A stretch of DNA of 64,000 nt, from positions 1 to 64,000 of the forward strand of contig CAMQGK010000058.1 in the NCBI GenBank assembly GCA_947000775.1. The letters are read 5' to 3'. This document shows, piece by piece, positions 1 to 10,242 of the stretch. The first letter of the stretch is position 1. The number at the start of each line of letters is the position of its first letter. Origin of the DNA: Pterois miles (lineage: Eukaryota; Chordata; Actinopteri; Perciformes; Scorpaenidae). The notes under the pieces are model-generated. The model was not told where the DNA came from, made no database searches, and saw only the letters and a program-made list of their open reading frames with translations. A program made the translations under genes and the position numbers.

Positions 1-2999
1 CTGGCCTGGCCCTGGCCCTGGCCCTGGCCCTGGCCCTGGCCCTGGCCCTGGCCTGGCCCTGGCCTGGCCCTGGCCCTGGCCCTGGCCCTGGCCCTGGCCC
101 TGGCCCTGGCCCCTGGCCCTGGGCCCTGGCCCTGGCCCTGGCCCCTGGCCTGGCCCTGGCCCTGGCCCTGGCCCTGGCCCTGGCCCTGGCCCTGGCCCTG
201 GCCCTGGCCCTGGCCCTGGCCCTGGCCCTGGCCCTGGCCCTGGCCCTGGCCCTGGCCCTGGCCCTGGCCCTGGCCCTGGCCCTGGCCCTGGCCCTGGCCC
301 TGGCCCTGGCCCTGGCCCTGGCCCTGGCCTGGCCCTGGCCCTGGCCTGGCCTGGCCTGGCCCTGGCCCTGGCCTGGCCCTGGCCCTGGCCCTGGCCCTGG
401 CCTGGCCCACCTGGCCCTGGCCCTGGCCCTGGCCCTGGCCCTGGCCCTGGCCCTGGCCCTGGCCTGGCCCTGGCCCTGGCCCTGGCCCTGGCCCTGGCCC
501 TGGCCCTGGCCCTGGCCCTGGCCCTGGCCCTGGCCCTGGCCTGGCCCTGGCCCTGGCCTGGCCCTGGCCCTGGCCTGGCCTGGCCCTGGCCCTGGCCTGG
601 CCCTGGCCCTGGCCCTGGCCCTGGCCCTGGCGCCTGGCCTGGCCCTGGCCCTGGCCCTGGCTCCTCCCTTCCCTCCCCTGGCCCTGGCCCTGGCCCTGGC
701 CCTGGCCCTGGCCCTGGCCCTGGCCCTGGCCCTGGCCCCTGGGCCTGGCCCTGGCCCTGGCCCTGGCCCTGGCCCTGGCCCTGGCCCTGGCCCCTGGCCT
801 GGCCCTGGCCCTGGCCCTGGCCCTGGCCCTGGCCCTGGCCCTGGCCCTGGCCCTGGCCCTGGCCCTGGCCCTGGCCCTGGCCCTGGCCCTGGCCCTGGCC
901 CTGGCCCTGGCCCTGGCCCTGGCCCTGGCCCTGGCCCTGGCCCTGGCCCTGGCCCTGGCCCTGGCCCTGGCCCTGGCCCTGGCCCTGGCCCTGGCCCTGG
1001 CCCTGGCCCTGGCCCTGGCCCTGGCCCTGGCCCTGGCCCTGGCCCTGGCCCTGGCCCTGGCCCTGGCCCTGGCCCTGGCCCTGGCCTGGCCCTGGGCCTG
1101 GCCTGGCCCTGGCCCTGGCCCTGGCCCTGGCCTGGCCCTGGCCCTGGCCCTGGCCCTGGCCCTGGCCCTGGCCTGGCCTGGCCTGGCCTGGCCCTGGCCC
1201 TGGCCCTGGCCTGGCCCTGGCCTGGCCCTGGCCTGGCCTGGCCCTGGCCCTGGCCCTGGCCTGGCCCTGGCCCTGGCCCTGGCCCTGGCCCTGGCCCTGG
1301 CCCTGGCCCTGGCCCTGGCCTGGCCCTGGCCCTGGCCCTGGCCCCCTGGCCCTGGCCCTGGCCCTGGCCCTGGCCCTGGCCCTGGCCCTGGCCCTGGCCC
1401 TGGCCCTGGCCCTGGCCCCTGGCCCTGGCCCTGGCCCTGGCCCTGGCCCTGGCCCTGGCCCTGGCCCTGGCCCTGGCCCTGGCCTGGCCTGGCCCTGGCC
1501 CTGGGCCTGGCCCTGGCCCTGGCCCTGGCCCTGGCCCTGGCCCTGGCCCTGGCCCTGGCCCTGGCCTGGCCCTGGCCCTGGCCTGGCCTGGCCCTGGCCC
1601 TGGCCCTGGCCCTGGCCCTGGCCCTGGCCCTGGCCTGGCCCTGGCCCTGGCCCTGGCCCTGGCCCTGGCCCTGGCCTGGCCCTGGCCCTGGCCCTGGCCC
1701 TGGCCCTGGCCCTGGCCCCTGGCCCTGGCCCTGGCCCTGGCCCTGGCCCTGGCCCTGGCCCTGGCCCTGGCCCTGGCCCTGGCCTGGCCCTGGCCCCCTG
1801 GCCCTGGCCCTGGCCCTGGCCCTGGCCCTGGCCCTGGCCCTGGCCCTGGCCCTGGCCCTGGCCCTGGCCCTGGCCCTGGCCCTGGCCCTGGCCCTGGCCC
1901 TGGCCCTGGCCTGGCCCTGGCCCCTGGCCCTGGCCCTGGCCCTGGCCCTGGCCCTGGCCCTGGCCCTGGCCCTGGCCCTGGCCCTGGCCCTGGCCCTGGC
2001 CCTGGCCCTGGCCCTGGCCCTGGCCCTGGCCCTGGCCCTGGCCCTGGCCCTGGCCCTGGCCCTGGCCCTGGCCTGGCCTGGCCCTGGCCCTGGCCCTGGC
2101 CCTGGCCCTGGCCCTGGCCCTGGCCCTGGCCCTGGCCCTGGCCCTGGCCCTGGCCCTGGCCCTGGCCCTGGCCCTGGCCCTGGCCTGGCCCTGGCCCTGG
2201 CCCTGGCCCTGGCCCTGGCCCTGGCCCTGGCCCTGGCCCTGGCCCTGGCCTGGCCCTGGCCCTGGCCCTGGCCCTGGCCCTGGCCCTGGCCTGGCCTGGC
2301 CCTGGCCCTGGCCCTGGCCCTGGCCGCCTGGCCCTGGCCCTGGCCTGGCCCTGGCCCTGGCCCTGGCCCTGGCCCTGGCCCTGGCCTGGCCCTGGCCCTG
2401 GCCCTGGCCCTGGCCCTGGCCCTGGCCCTGGCCCTGGCCCTGGCCCTGGCCCTGGCCCTGGCCCTGGCCCTGGCCCTGGCCCTCTGGCCTGGCCCTGGCC
2501 TGGCCCTGGCCCTGGCCCTGGCCCTGGCCCTGGCCCTGGCCCTGGCCCTGGCCCTGGCCCTGGCCCTGGCCCTGGCCCTGGCCCTGGCCCTGGCCCTGGC
2601 CTGGCCTGGCCCTGGCCCTGGCCTGGCCCTGGCCCTGGCCCTGGCCCTGGCCCTGGCCCTGGCCCTGGCCCTGGGCCCTGGGCCCTGGGCCCTGGGCCCT
2701 GGCCCTGGCCCTGGCCCTGGCCCTGGCCCTGGCCCTGGCCCTGGCCCTGGCCCTGGCCCTGGCCCTGGCCCTGGCCCTGGCCCTGGCCCTGGCCCTGGCC
2801 CTGGCCTGGCCCTGGCCCTGGCCCTGGCCCTGGCCCTGGCCCCCTGGCCCTGGCCCTTGCCCTGGCCCTGGCCCTGGCCCTGGCCCTGGCCCCTGGCCTG
2901 GCCCTGGCCCTGGCCCTGGCCCTGGCCCTGGCCCTGGCCCTGACCTGGCCCTAGCCCTGGCCCTTGCCCTGGCCCTGGCCCCTGGCCCTCGGCCCTGGC
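1..2999. repeat. CCCTGG telomere-variant satellite array
   Basis: Nearly pure tandem hexamer CCCTGG with frequent 5-base CCTGG slips and a few interruptions (around 660-675 and 2325). It differs from the C-strand telomere hexamer CCCTAA only at the last two bases. From about 2940 to 3030 the hexamers pass through CCCTAG into CCCTAA, so the array looks derived from telomeric sequence. It runs off the left edge of the window. No gene is present. Confidence 0.95.
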
Positions 3000-3250
3000 C
3001 CTAGCCCTAGCCCTAGCCCTGGCCCCTAACCCTAGCCCTAACCCTAACCTTAAGCCTAACCCTAACCTTGACTCCTGACCCTAACCTTAACCCTAGAGCC
3101 TAACCCTAACCTCAAGCCCTAACCCTAACCTTAAGCCCTGACCCTAACCCTAACCCAACCCTAACCCTAATCCTAACCTTAAGCCCTAACCCTAATCCCA
3201 ACCCTAACCCTAACCTTAGGCCCTAACCCTAACCTTAACTATAACCCTAA
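3000..3250. repeat. Degenerate CCCTAA telomeric block, left flank of A1
   Basis: CCCTAA hexamers with variants (CCTTAA, GCCTAA, CCCTGA). The block is homologous to the right-hand end of the telomeric block found between A units (about 8900-9122 and 14830-15039). The A array therefore probably continued leftward before it was joined to the CCCTGG array. Confidence 0.9.
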
Positions 3251-3289
3251 TCTGGATCACTACTGGGTATGTACACTATCAAAACAAAA

Positions 3290-3900
3290 AATATATACGG
3301 AATAGCGGATACGAAAAGGAGTAAAAATGCCTTAAAATGTTAAAAAAATGCCTTAAAATACACTTAAAAATAACACTAATTTAATTATATTTCATTCTAA
3401 AGACGTACACAATCCAGACAGATAGAATAAATATCATACTGGACACATATAGGGATAAGAAGGTCTTACTACATTATAATTCGGTTAAAAATGCTTTAAA
3501 ACGATAAAAAAATACTTACCTGCTATATTACATACTTACCTGCTACATTATATACTTACCTGCTATATTACATTTCCTTTAAAATACAAAAACAACTCAT
3601 ATAGATGGAATAAATATTATATTCAGCCACAAATTGGGATAAAAAGTTATAATTCATAACTAAATTATACATACCAAGGGTGAAAAATACCTTAATATAT
3701 TAATAAATACTTACCTGTTATTTTAACCTAAATACATCTCATAAAAAATACACATACAATTCATACAGACAGAATAAATATCACATTTAGACATATATAG
3801 AGATAAAAGGTTTAAAACAGCATCATAGTTCATAAATAACTTATATATAAATATATAGGATTACAACTTCATTATAGGATTATATTTCATCTAAATTATA
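3290..3900. other. AT-rich leader of A1 with a 20-bp triplet repeat
   Basis: A gene-free AT-rich stretch. At 3512-3571 a 20-bp unit (core ACTTACCTGCTAYATTA) occurs three times in tandem, with a related ACTTACCTG at about 3709-3717. On the minus strand each reads CAGGTAAGTA, the ideal 5' splice-site consensus. Several AATAAA hexamers are present (for example near 3605 and 3773). Function is unknown; the region is conserved in all A copies. Confidence 0.75.
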
Positions 3901-3986
3901 AGGACTTCTATGTGATTAAAATAAAAAGAATAGAAATAAAACCACATTATCTGATGAGAAAGCCACCAGACAGCTGGATACGGACA

Positions 3987-4036
3987 GGACATGTCCAGAC
4001 ATGCCCCAGGGGGCGGAGCTTCTGGCTCTATATAAG
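3987..4036 (+). promoter_or_regulatory. A1 promoter: p53-type element, GC box, TATA box
   Basis: Two abutting decamers, GGACATGTCC (3987-3996) and AGACATGCCC (3997-4006), each match the p53-family half-site RRRCWWGYYY at all ten positions with zero spacer. A GC box, GGGGGCGGAG, follows at 4009-4018 and a TATA box, TATATAAG, at 4029-4036. Transcription would be expected to start near 4060-4070 in the pyrimidine-rich CATTCTCTCACTCACC stretch, upstream of the ribozyme and ORF1. The motif matches are seen directly; p53 binding is inference. Confidence 0.8.
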
Positions 4037-4121
4037 AGAGAGGAGGCAGACAGAGAGCCCCATTCTCTCACTCACCTTCACAGAGCCAGTTGCTACCTTT
4101 TCACAGCCAGTCTACGTGTCT

Positions 4122-4182
4122 TAGTGTGCCGTACACCTGAAGAAGGTCCATTAGGACTGAAACGTTGTGTTGTGGCACACTA
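4122..4182 (+). ncRNA. Type I hammerhead ribozyme (A1)
   Basis: Core boxes CTGAAGA (4137-4143) and GAAA (4159-4162) flank stem II (GGTCC/GGACT, loop ATTA; one A unpaired and one G-U pair at its base). A minimal stem III (AC/GT, loop GTTGT) follows, with predicted cleavage after U4171. Stem I is open: TAGTGTGC (4122-4129) pairs with GCACACTA (4175-4182) and CAC (4134-4136) with GTG (4172-4174), leaving a CGTA bulge. Minimal type I hammerheads with very short stem III are known in PLEs. The extra A next to stem II is the main reason for caution. Cleavage would set the 5' end of the RNA upstream of ORF1. Confidence 0.8.
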
Positions 4183-4351
4183 TTTTTCGCTTTATTATTA
4201 TTATATATAAAATAGACATATTTTATTTTATTTTATTATTTTTTTATTTCTTATTTTATTTTATTTATCACTGGTTTATCCTTCCCTGTGAGGAAGCGCC
4301 CTAAGTTGTTTGTTTATTTTATTTTATTTTATTCATTAATGAGGTCCACTC

Positions 4352-6250
4352 ATGGACACTGGCTGGACTACGGTGCGGTATGGCCGGCGACGCCACCGCA
4401 ATTATCAGCCAAAAGGGGACCAGGGGTATGGGGAGTCATATGGGTGGAAGGCCAGCGCTCCCCCTTTCTCCTTCAGGAGACGGGATAATTATTTCCCCTA
4501 TCCTAGCCGGCCAGCGCCTCCCCTTTTCATTCCCGATACACCGGTCCCCAGTCACGCTCATATGCAGCAGTGGCACGTCAGTTTAACCCAAGACCGGTAC
4601 GGAGATGGGTTTCCCCACGGGGAAGAGAGCCAGAGGTCAGACGCCAGCCAGCTGACCCTCAGTTTGGGAGGCTGGTTCGCAAATTACATGCGGTGATTAA
4701 AACCATACATCACCTGCAAAATGTGGCCATTAAACCTGGCAAGCCAGAGCCCCGTATGATCTCCAGGATGGTGAAAACCCTGACTGAAATGATCAGACCA
4801 GCTGTTCCCACACAGCGTACAGCTGATCTGATCATGGGAAATGCAAAAAATTGGGGTCATAATACTTACCTGATCCTTATGGAGCACTATGAAGCAGGCC
4901 TTGAGGCTCTGCTGGGGGAACTCTCTGCCCTTCTCACCCCAGACTGGAAAACAGCGTTTGATGTGGCTGTTCGTTGGGCCAAAAGAAACCTGCCTCGCAT
5001 CACACAGGATGTGATTGATCACGCTCAGGCAGTGATCACAGCCCGTTTTGCTGCTAGGGGCCCAACACAGGCCCAGCCTCTGCAGCAGCCTGCATTCACG
5101 GGACAGGCTGTAATTACACAGCCAATACAGGCCCAGGTTCCGCAGCAGACTGCGGTGACCATGCAGGCCCAGCTTTCACAGCCCACACAGGCTCAGGTTC
5201 CTCAGCAGACTGTAGTGACTGAACAAACTGCAGCTACACAGCCCACACAGGCTCAGGTTCCACAACAGACTGCCAGGTCTACACAGACCCAGTCTCCACA
5301 ACAACCTTGGGCCCAGAGTTCTCCATATGCAGAACCCCCACGTGGGAGCCCCTAGTGTTAGTCCCCCCAAAGAGCGCAGGGAGCCACGAACCAGCCTCAG
5401 GAGAACCAGAGGGGTGGTTCTCACGGACGAAAACTCCCTTCAAAATATTGAAGAGGAGGAAGAGGAGAACATGAGAGTTATAGTGGAACCCCCCATCTAT
5501 AAACCTCTTCATGACTCCACACTCGAAGAGCTTGGGAAACTCTTTGATGAGATTGACGCAGAGGCTGAGAGGGAGAAAACTGAAGCCCAGGTTGCTCAGA
5601 CCTCAACCCTCATTACGGCTCAGGTTCATCATGAGGGCTCCTCAGATGAGGACATTTTTGAGGACTCCTTTGACCGATTCACATCTCAGGAACCTGAACG
5701 GTTCATGGTGCACAGACACCCCACCACCCAGAAAAAATTAACGGAGTGGAATTTGGAAGTCCACAAGAGGTTCCTCATCATCGGGGACTCTAATCTTTGC
5801 AAACTGCCGGCCTTTTTCAACAAAGATCTCCAAATAGACAGTTTCCCAGGCAGCCATTTTCGCCATGGCCAGGCCATAATGGAGAAAACTGTTCCACCTG
5901 GGGATCTCATAGTGGAAAAGGTGGTGCTGTCATTTGGTATTAACAGCAGGAGCAACAGACCGAGGGACACTACAATTAAAAATCTGCAGGGGGCGCTGAG
6001 GGCAACCAGACGCAAATTCCCTTATGCAGAGATTTGGATCCCTCTGGTCAACTTCTCTTCTGAGCTCCCAGAAGAAGAGAAGACAAACCTCCACATTCTA
6101 AATGACCACATTGAAAAGAACATGCCCTTCATCCCTCTCTTACCAGACGACAAGTTTCAAACTGAGGTCGATGATGTGCACTGGACGGCGGAGACAGGAA
6201 GCGCCATCTTTGACCACTGGATGGCGTTTTTAAACTCCAGCTCCCCCTGA
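4352..6250 (+). pseudogene. ORF1 of A1 (unnamed domain, Q/P-rich linker, SGNH domain), frameshifted
   Basis: The frame opens at ATG 4352 (MDTGWTTV) and, by comparison with A3, should continue into the frame open at 4570-5355. A one-base loss in the C-run near 4515 breaks it. The 4570-5355 segment holds a conserved helical domain (about residues 33-165, with an NAKNWGHNTYLILMEHYE core and a PDWKTAFDVAVRWAKR stretch) shared with family B ORF1, then Gln/Pro/Thr-rich repeats of the type QAQVPQQT. A second lesion near 5345 shifts to the frame open to 6250. That segment has an acidic linker and an SGNH-like domain: GDSN (residues 153-156 of the 5327-6250 frame), PG (174-175), GIN (204-206) and DVHW (283-286). 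Such esterase-like domains are known in ORF1 of CR1/L2 LINEs and in rotifer Terminons. The role is unproven. Confidence 0.85.
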
Positions 6251-6298
6251 ATCTGGGACAGGAGGGGGTCGATGGACCACGGTCCTGCCACGGTCAGG

Positions 6299-8457
6299 AT
6301 GTGGTGGTTCTGGCAAAAAACTTTACATTAACCAGACCACAGCATCACCTCTTGACTAAGAGGATTATCCTTTATTTCCACCCTAGATATAGGCAGAAAT
6401 CAAAAGATGCAGCTCCAATTGGACATTCAAAATTACCATCGGAAAATCAAATTGGCAAGTTACTTTAAAAATTCTAATAAAAACAAACACTTACCGTTCA
6501 TTGGTCCTTCCAATTGGACACCAGCATTGGAAGAGTTGCCACCTGAAATTAAAAACTTAATTCATGAGGATCAGAAAACATTTAAAAATCACTATAAATT
6601 CATTCAAGAAAAAAACAATCTCACATTAGAAGAGGCCAAGGCCTTACGAGAGCTGAAAAATATTAAACATATAGTTATCAAGCCAGCTGATAAAGGTTCT
6701 GCTGTAGTGATTATGAGCAGAGAACAGTATATTTTTTGAGGTAGAACGGCAACTCAATGATACCAATTATTATAGAAAATTAGATAAACCTATGTATATC
6801 GATACTATTCCAATGATATCTGAAATTATAAATATATTAAAAAGAAAAAATTCATCAATGCAAAACAAAAACAATACTTAATTGGAAACTCTCAGCCGAG
6901 AGAAAGAAGATTTTATATTCTGCCCAAAATTCATAAAGAACCTGAGAAATGGACCATTCCATTTGAAATCCCCCCAGGAAGACCAATTGTCTCTGATTGT
7001 GGGAGTGAGACATATCTCACAGCAGAATTTTTGGATTATTATCTAAATCCCTTGTCCATCAAGCACCCTGCTTATGTCAGGGATACTTACCATTTCATAG
7101 ACACGGTAAAAATGTTACGGATCCCGACAGATTTTTCTTCTTCTCCATGGATGTAGATAATTTATACACTAATATTCCAATTGCAGCTGGTATTCAATGC
7201 GTTAAAAAGACTTTTGAAAAATTTCCTGACCCAAAACGGCCAGATGAAGAACTTTTGAAATTATTGGAAATTAATTTAACCCGAAATGATTTTGTATTTA
7301 ATGAAAAATTCTACTTACAGATTAAAGGAACGGCCATGGGCAAGAAATTTGCTCCGGCCTATGCTAATATTTTCATGGCCAATTGGGAAGAACAGGCATT
7401 TTTAAAATTAAACAAGAAACCAGCATATTATCTACGGTACTTAGATGATATATGGGGAATCTGGGAGGGATCCGAACATGAATTTGCAGAATTTGTTGAA
7501 ATCCTGAACTCCCATGACCCATCTATCAGGCTTAAAACGATGCTGAATAAACAATCTATAGATTTCTTGGACACTACAGTTTTTAAAGGGCCGGATTTTT
7601 CATCCGAATTTAAATTAGACGTTAAAGTTTTCTTCAAAAAAACAGATACGCATGCACTCCTGCACAAACAAAGTTTTCATCCCAAACACACTTTTCGTGG
7701 GATTGTAAAGTCACAAATCCTTCGATTTAAACGGATCTGTACAAGGGAAAGTGACTTCTTAGAAGCAGTAAAAACCCTCTTTAAAGCCCTACGTAAAAGG
7801 GGATACTGCAGGACATTTTTAAGAAATTGTCTTAAAACATTTTTAGAGAGGAAGGAAAGGGATAAGGGGAATGCCATTCCCCTCATAACCACATTCTCCT
7901 CTATCAGTAAGCTAATTAATGGAAAACTCAAAAATAATTTGGAACACATATTGGGCCCTAATATAACTGGTCCAAATATGGAAATTGTTTCTGCATACAG
8001 GAGGAACAAAAGCTTGTTGGATTTATTGGTACAGGCTAAATTACCAACATTAAAGATCCATAAACCTCTGCCACTCGAGCCCCAATTCAGTAGGCTGAAT
8101 TTTATCCGGAACAATAAAGATAAAACATTAGTCAGAATCCCACAAAAATTTAGCCCACAAAGTAAGAATTGTGTGTATATTATTTATTGCACCAAGTGCA
8201 AACTACAATATGTGGGGGAAACAAAAAACTCTTTATCAACACGAATGAATCAACACAGATATTGTATTAGGAACAAAAAAGATATGGACTTACCTTTGGT
8301 GCAGCATTTTTCATTTCATGGCCTGCCAGCCTTAAGGGTAGCAGGCTTGGAAAAGAATTTTGGCTGGACGGACTGTCAAAGGAAAAAGAGGGAAAGATTT
8401 TGGATTTATTTATTAGGCACTACAGTCCCTTCAGGATTAAATATTAGAAATAAGTAA
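6299..8457 (+). pseudogene. ORF2 of A1: PLE reverse transcriptase plus GIY-YIG endonuclease, frameshifted
   Basis: Expected start is ATG 6299 (MVVL), 49 bases past the ORF1 stop; this matches the N-terminus seen in A3 and family B. Homopolymer indels near 6735 (extra T), 6840 (A-run) and 7130 (T-run), and an insertion near 6357, break the frame. Intact stretches are 6407-6739 (up to reverse transcriptase motif KPADKGSAVVIM) and 7147-8457 (436 aa). The latter has FSMDVDNLYTNI-type motif A at its start, KGTAMGKKFAPAYANIFM, and the catalytic YLDD at residues 98-101. It ends with a complete GIY-YIG domain: YIIYCTKC, QYVGET, Arg in STRMNQH, Glu in RERFWI, and the terminal PSGLN. Catalytic Arg and Glu are both present. 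This PLE-type polymerase would copy its RNA from a nicked or free 3' end. Confidence 0.9.
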
Positions 8458-8508
8458 TTAATTATATTGTAATAGATAATTAGGCTATATTTTTTATCCT
8501 GATTGTAG

Positions 8509-8742
8509 TCCTAACCCTAACCACAACCCTAACCTCAACCCTAACCCTAACCCTAAGGCTAACCCTAAACCCTAACCCTAACCCTAACCCTAAGGCTAAC
8601 CCTAAACCCTAACCCTAACCCTAACCCTAAGGCTAACCCTAAACCCTAACCCTAACCCTAACCCTAAGGCTAACCCTAAACCCTAACCCTAACCCTAACC
8701 ATAACCCTAAACTTAACCCCTAACCCTAACCTTAACCCAGAG

Positions 8743-8778
<36 letters not shown>

Positions 8779-9122
8779 GCCTAACCCTAAGCCCTAACCC
8801 TAACCTTAAGCCTAATCCTAACCCTAAACTTAACCCCTAACCCTAACCTTAACTCTGAGCCTAAACCTAACCCTAACCTTAAGCCCTAACCATAACCTTA
8901 AAACCTGACCCTAACCCTAACCTTAAGCCTAACCCTAACCTTAACTCCTAACCCTAACCTTAACCCTAAGCCTAACCCTAACCTCAAGCCCTAACCCTAA
9001 CCTTAAGCCCTGACCCTAACCCTAACCCAACCCTAACCCTAATCCTAACCTTAAGCCCTAACCCTAATCCCAACCCTAACCCTAACCTTAAGCCCTAACC
9101 CTAACCTTAACTATAACCCTAA
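8509..9122. repeat. CCCTAA telomeric block at the 3' side of A1
   Basis: Begins about 50 bases after the ORF2 stop. The first part has a 37-bp higher-order repeat (AAGGCT followed by five CCCTAA-type hexamers, one with an extra A) repeated about four times to about 8700. The rest is degenerate CCCTAA, CCTTAA and CCCTGA. The sense RNA of ORF2 would run straight into CCCUAA repeats. Confidence 0.92.
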
Positions 9123-9159
9123 TCTGGATCACTACTGGGTATGTACACTATCAAAACAA

Positions 9160-9205
9160 AAAATATATACGGAATAGCGGATACGAAAAGGGGTAAAAAT
9201 GCCTT

Positions 9206-9237
<32 letters not shown>

Positions 9238-9780
9238 TGCCTTAAAATACACTTAAAAATAACACTAATTTAATTATATTTCATTCTAAAGACGTACACA
9301 ATCCAGACAGATAGAATAAATATCATACTGGGCTTATATAGGGATAAGAAGGTCTTACTACATTATAATTCGGTTAAAAATGCTTTAAAACGATAAAAAA
9401 ATACTTACCTGCTATATTACATACTTACCTGCTACATTATATACTTACCTGCTATATTACATTTCCTTTAAAATACAAAAACAACTCATATAGATGGAAT
9501 AAATATTATATTCAGCCACAAATTGGGATAAAAAGTTATAATTCATAACTAAATTATACATACCAAGGGTGAAAAATACCTTAATATATTAATAAATACT
9601 TACCTGTTATTTTAACCTAAATACATCTCATAAAAAATACACATACAATTCATACAGACAGAATAAATATCACATTTAGACATATATAGAGATAAAAGGT
9701 TTAAAACAGCATCATAGTTCATAAATAACTTATATATAAATATATAGGATTACAACTTCATTATAGGATTATATTTCATC
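9160..9780. other. AT-rich leader of A2
   Basis: No gene. Same leader as in A1, with the three 20-bp ACTTACCTG repeats (about 9400-9460) and the isolated fourth (about 9598-9607). The expanded A-run at 9214-9237 lies here. Confidence 0.75.
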
Positions 9781-9876
9781 TAAATTATAAGGACTTCTAT
9801 GTGATTAAAATAAAAAGAATAGAAATAAAACCACATTATCTGATAGAGAAAGCCACCAGACAGCTGGATACGGACA

Positions 9877-9927
9877 GGACATGTCCAGACATGCCCCAGG
9901 GGGGCGGAGCTTCTGGCTCTATATAAG
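9877..9927 (+). promoter_or_regulatory. A2 promoter: p53-type element, GC box, TATA box
   Basis: Perfect abutting p53 half-sites at 9877-9886 and 9887-9896, GC box at 9900-9909 (one extra G relative to A1) and TATATAAG at 9920-9927. All three signals are unchanged although the downstream ORFs are broken. Confidence 0.8.
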
Positions 9928-10012
9928 AGAGAGGAGGCAGACAGAGAGCCCCATTCTCTCACTCACCTTCACAGAGCCAGTTGCTACCTTTTCACAGCCA
10001 GTCTGCGTGTCT

Positions 10013-10073
10013 TAGTGTGCCGTACACCTGAAGAAGGTCCATTAGGACTGAAACGTTGTGTTGTGGCACACTA
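10013..10073 (+). ncRNA. Type I hammerhead ribozyme (A2)
   Basis: Identical in all core and stem positions to the A1 copy: CTGAAGA at 10028-10034, GAAA at 10050-10053, predicted cleavage after U10062, stem I closed by TAGTGTGC/GCACACTA. Confidence 0.8.
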
Positions 10074-10242
10074 TTTTTCGCTTTATTATTATTATATATA
10101 AAATAGACATATTTTATTTTATTTTATTATTTTTTTATTTCTTATTTTATTTTATTTATCACTGGTTTATCCTTCCCTGTGAGGAAGCGCCCTAAGTTGT
10201 TTGTTTATTTTATTTTATTTTATTCATTAATAAGGTCCACTC

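Larger units (their letters stand above)
3251..9122 (+). mobile_element. Penelope-like element, family A, copy A1
   Basis: A 5.87-kb head-to-tail unit. In order it has an AT-rich leader, a polymerase II promoter, a hammerhead ribozyme, ORF1 (unnamed domain plus SGNH), ORF2 (reverse transcriptase plus GIY-YIG) and about 0.6 kb of CCCTAA-derived repeats. The same order recurs at 9123 and 15040. PLE identity rests on the ORF2 reverse transcriptase motifs and the C-terminal GIY-YIG domain. Both ORFs carry frameshifts, so this copy is probably not autonomous. Unit boundaries are set at the recurring sequence just after the telomeric block and are arbitrary in a tandem array. Confidence 0.9.

Noticed and set aside
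7677..8114. 145-codon minus-strand frame antisense to ORF2 (also in A2)
   Set aside because: Shadow of the reverse transcriptase coding strand; no recognisable domain and no promoter.
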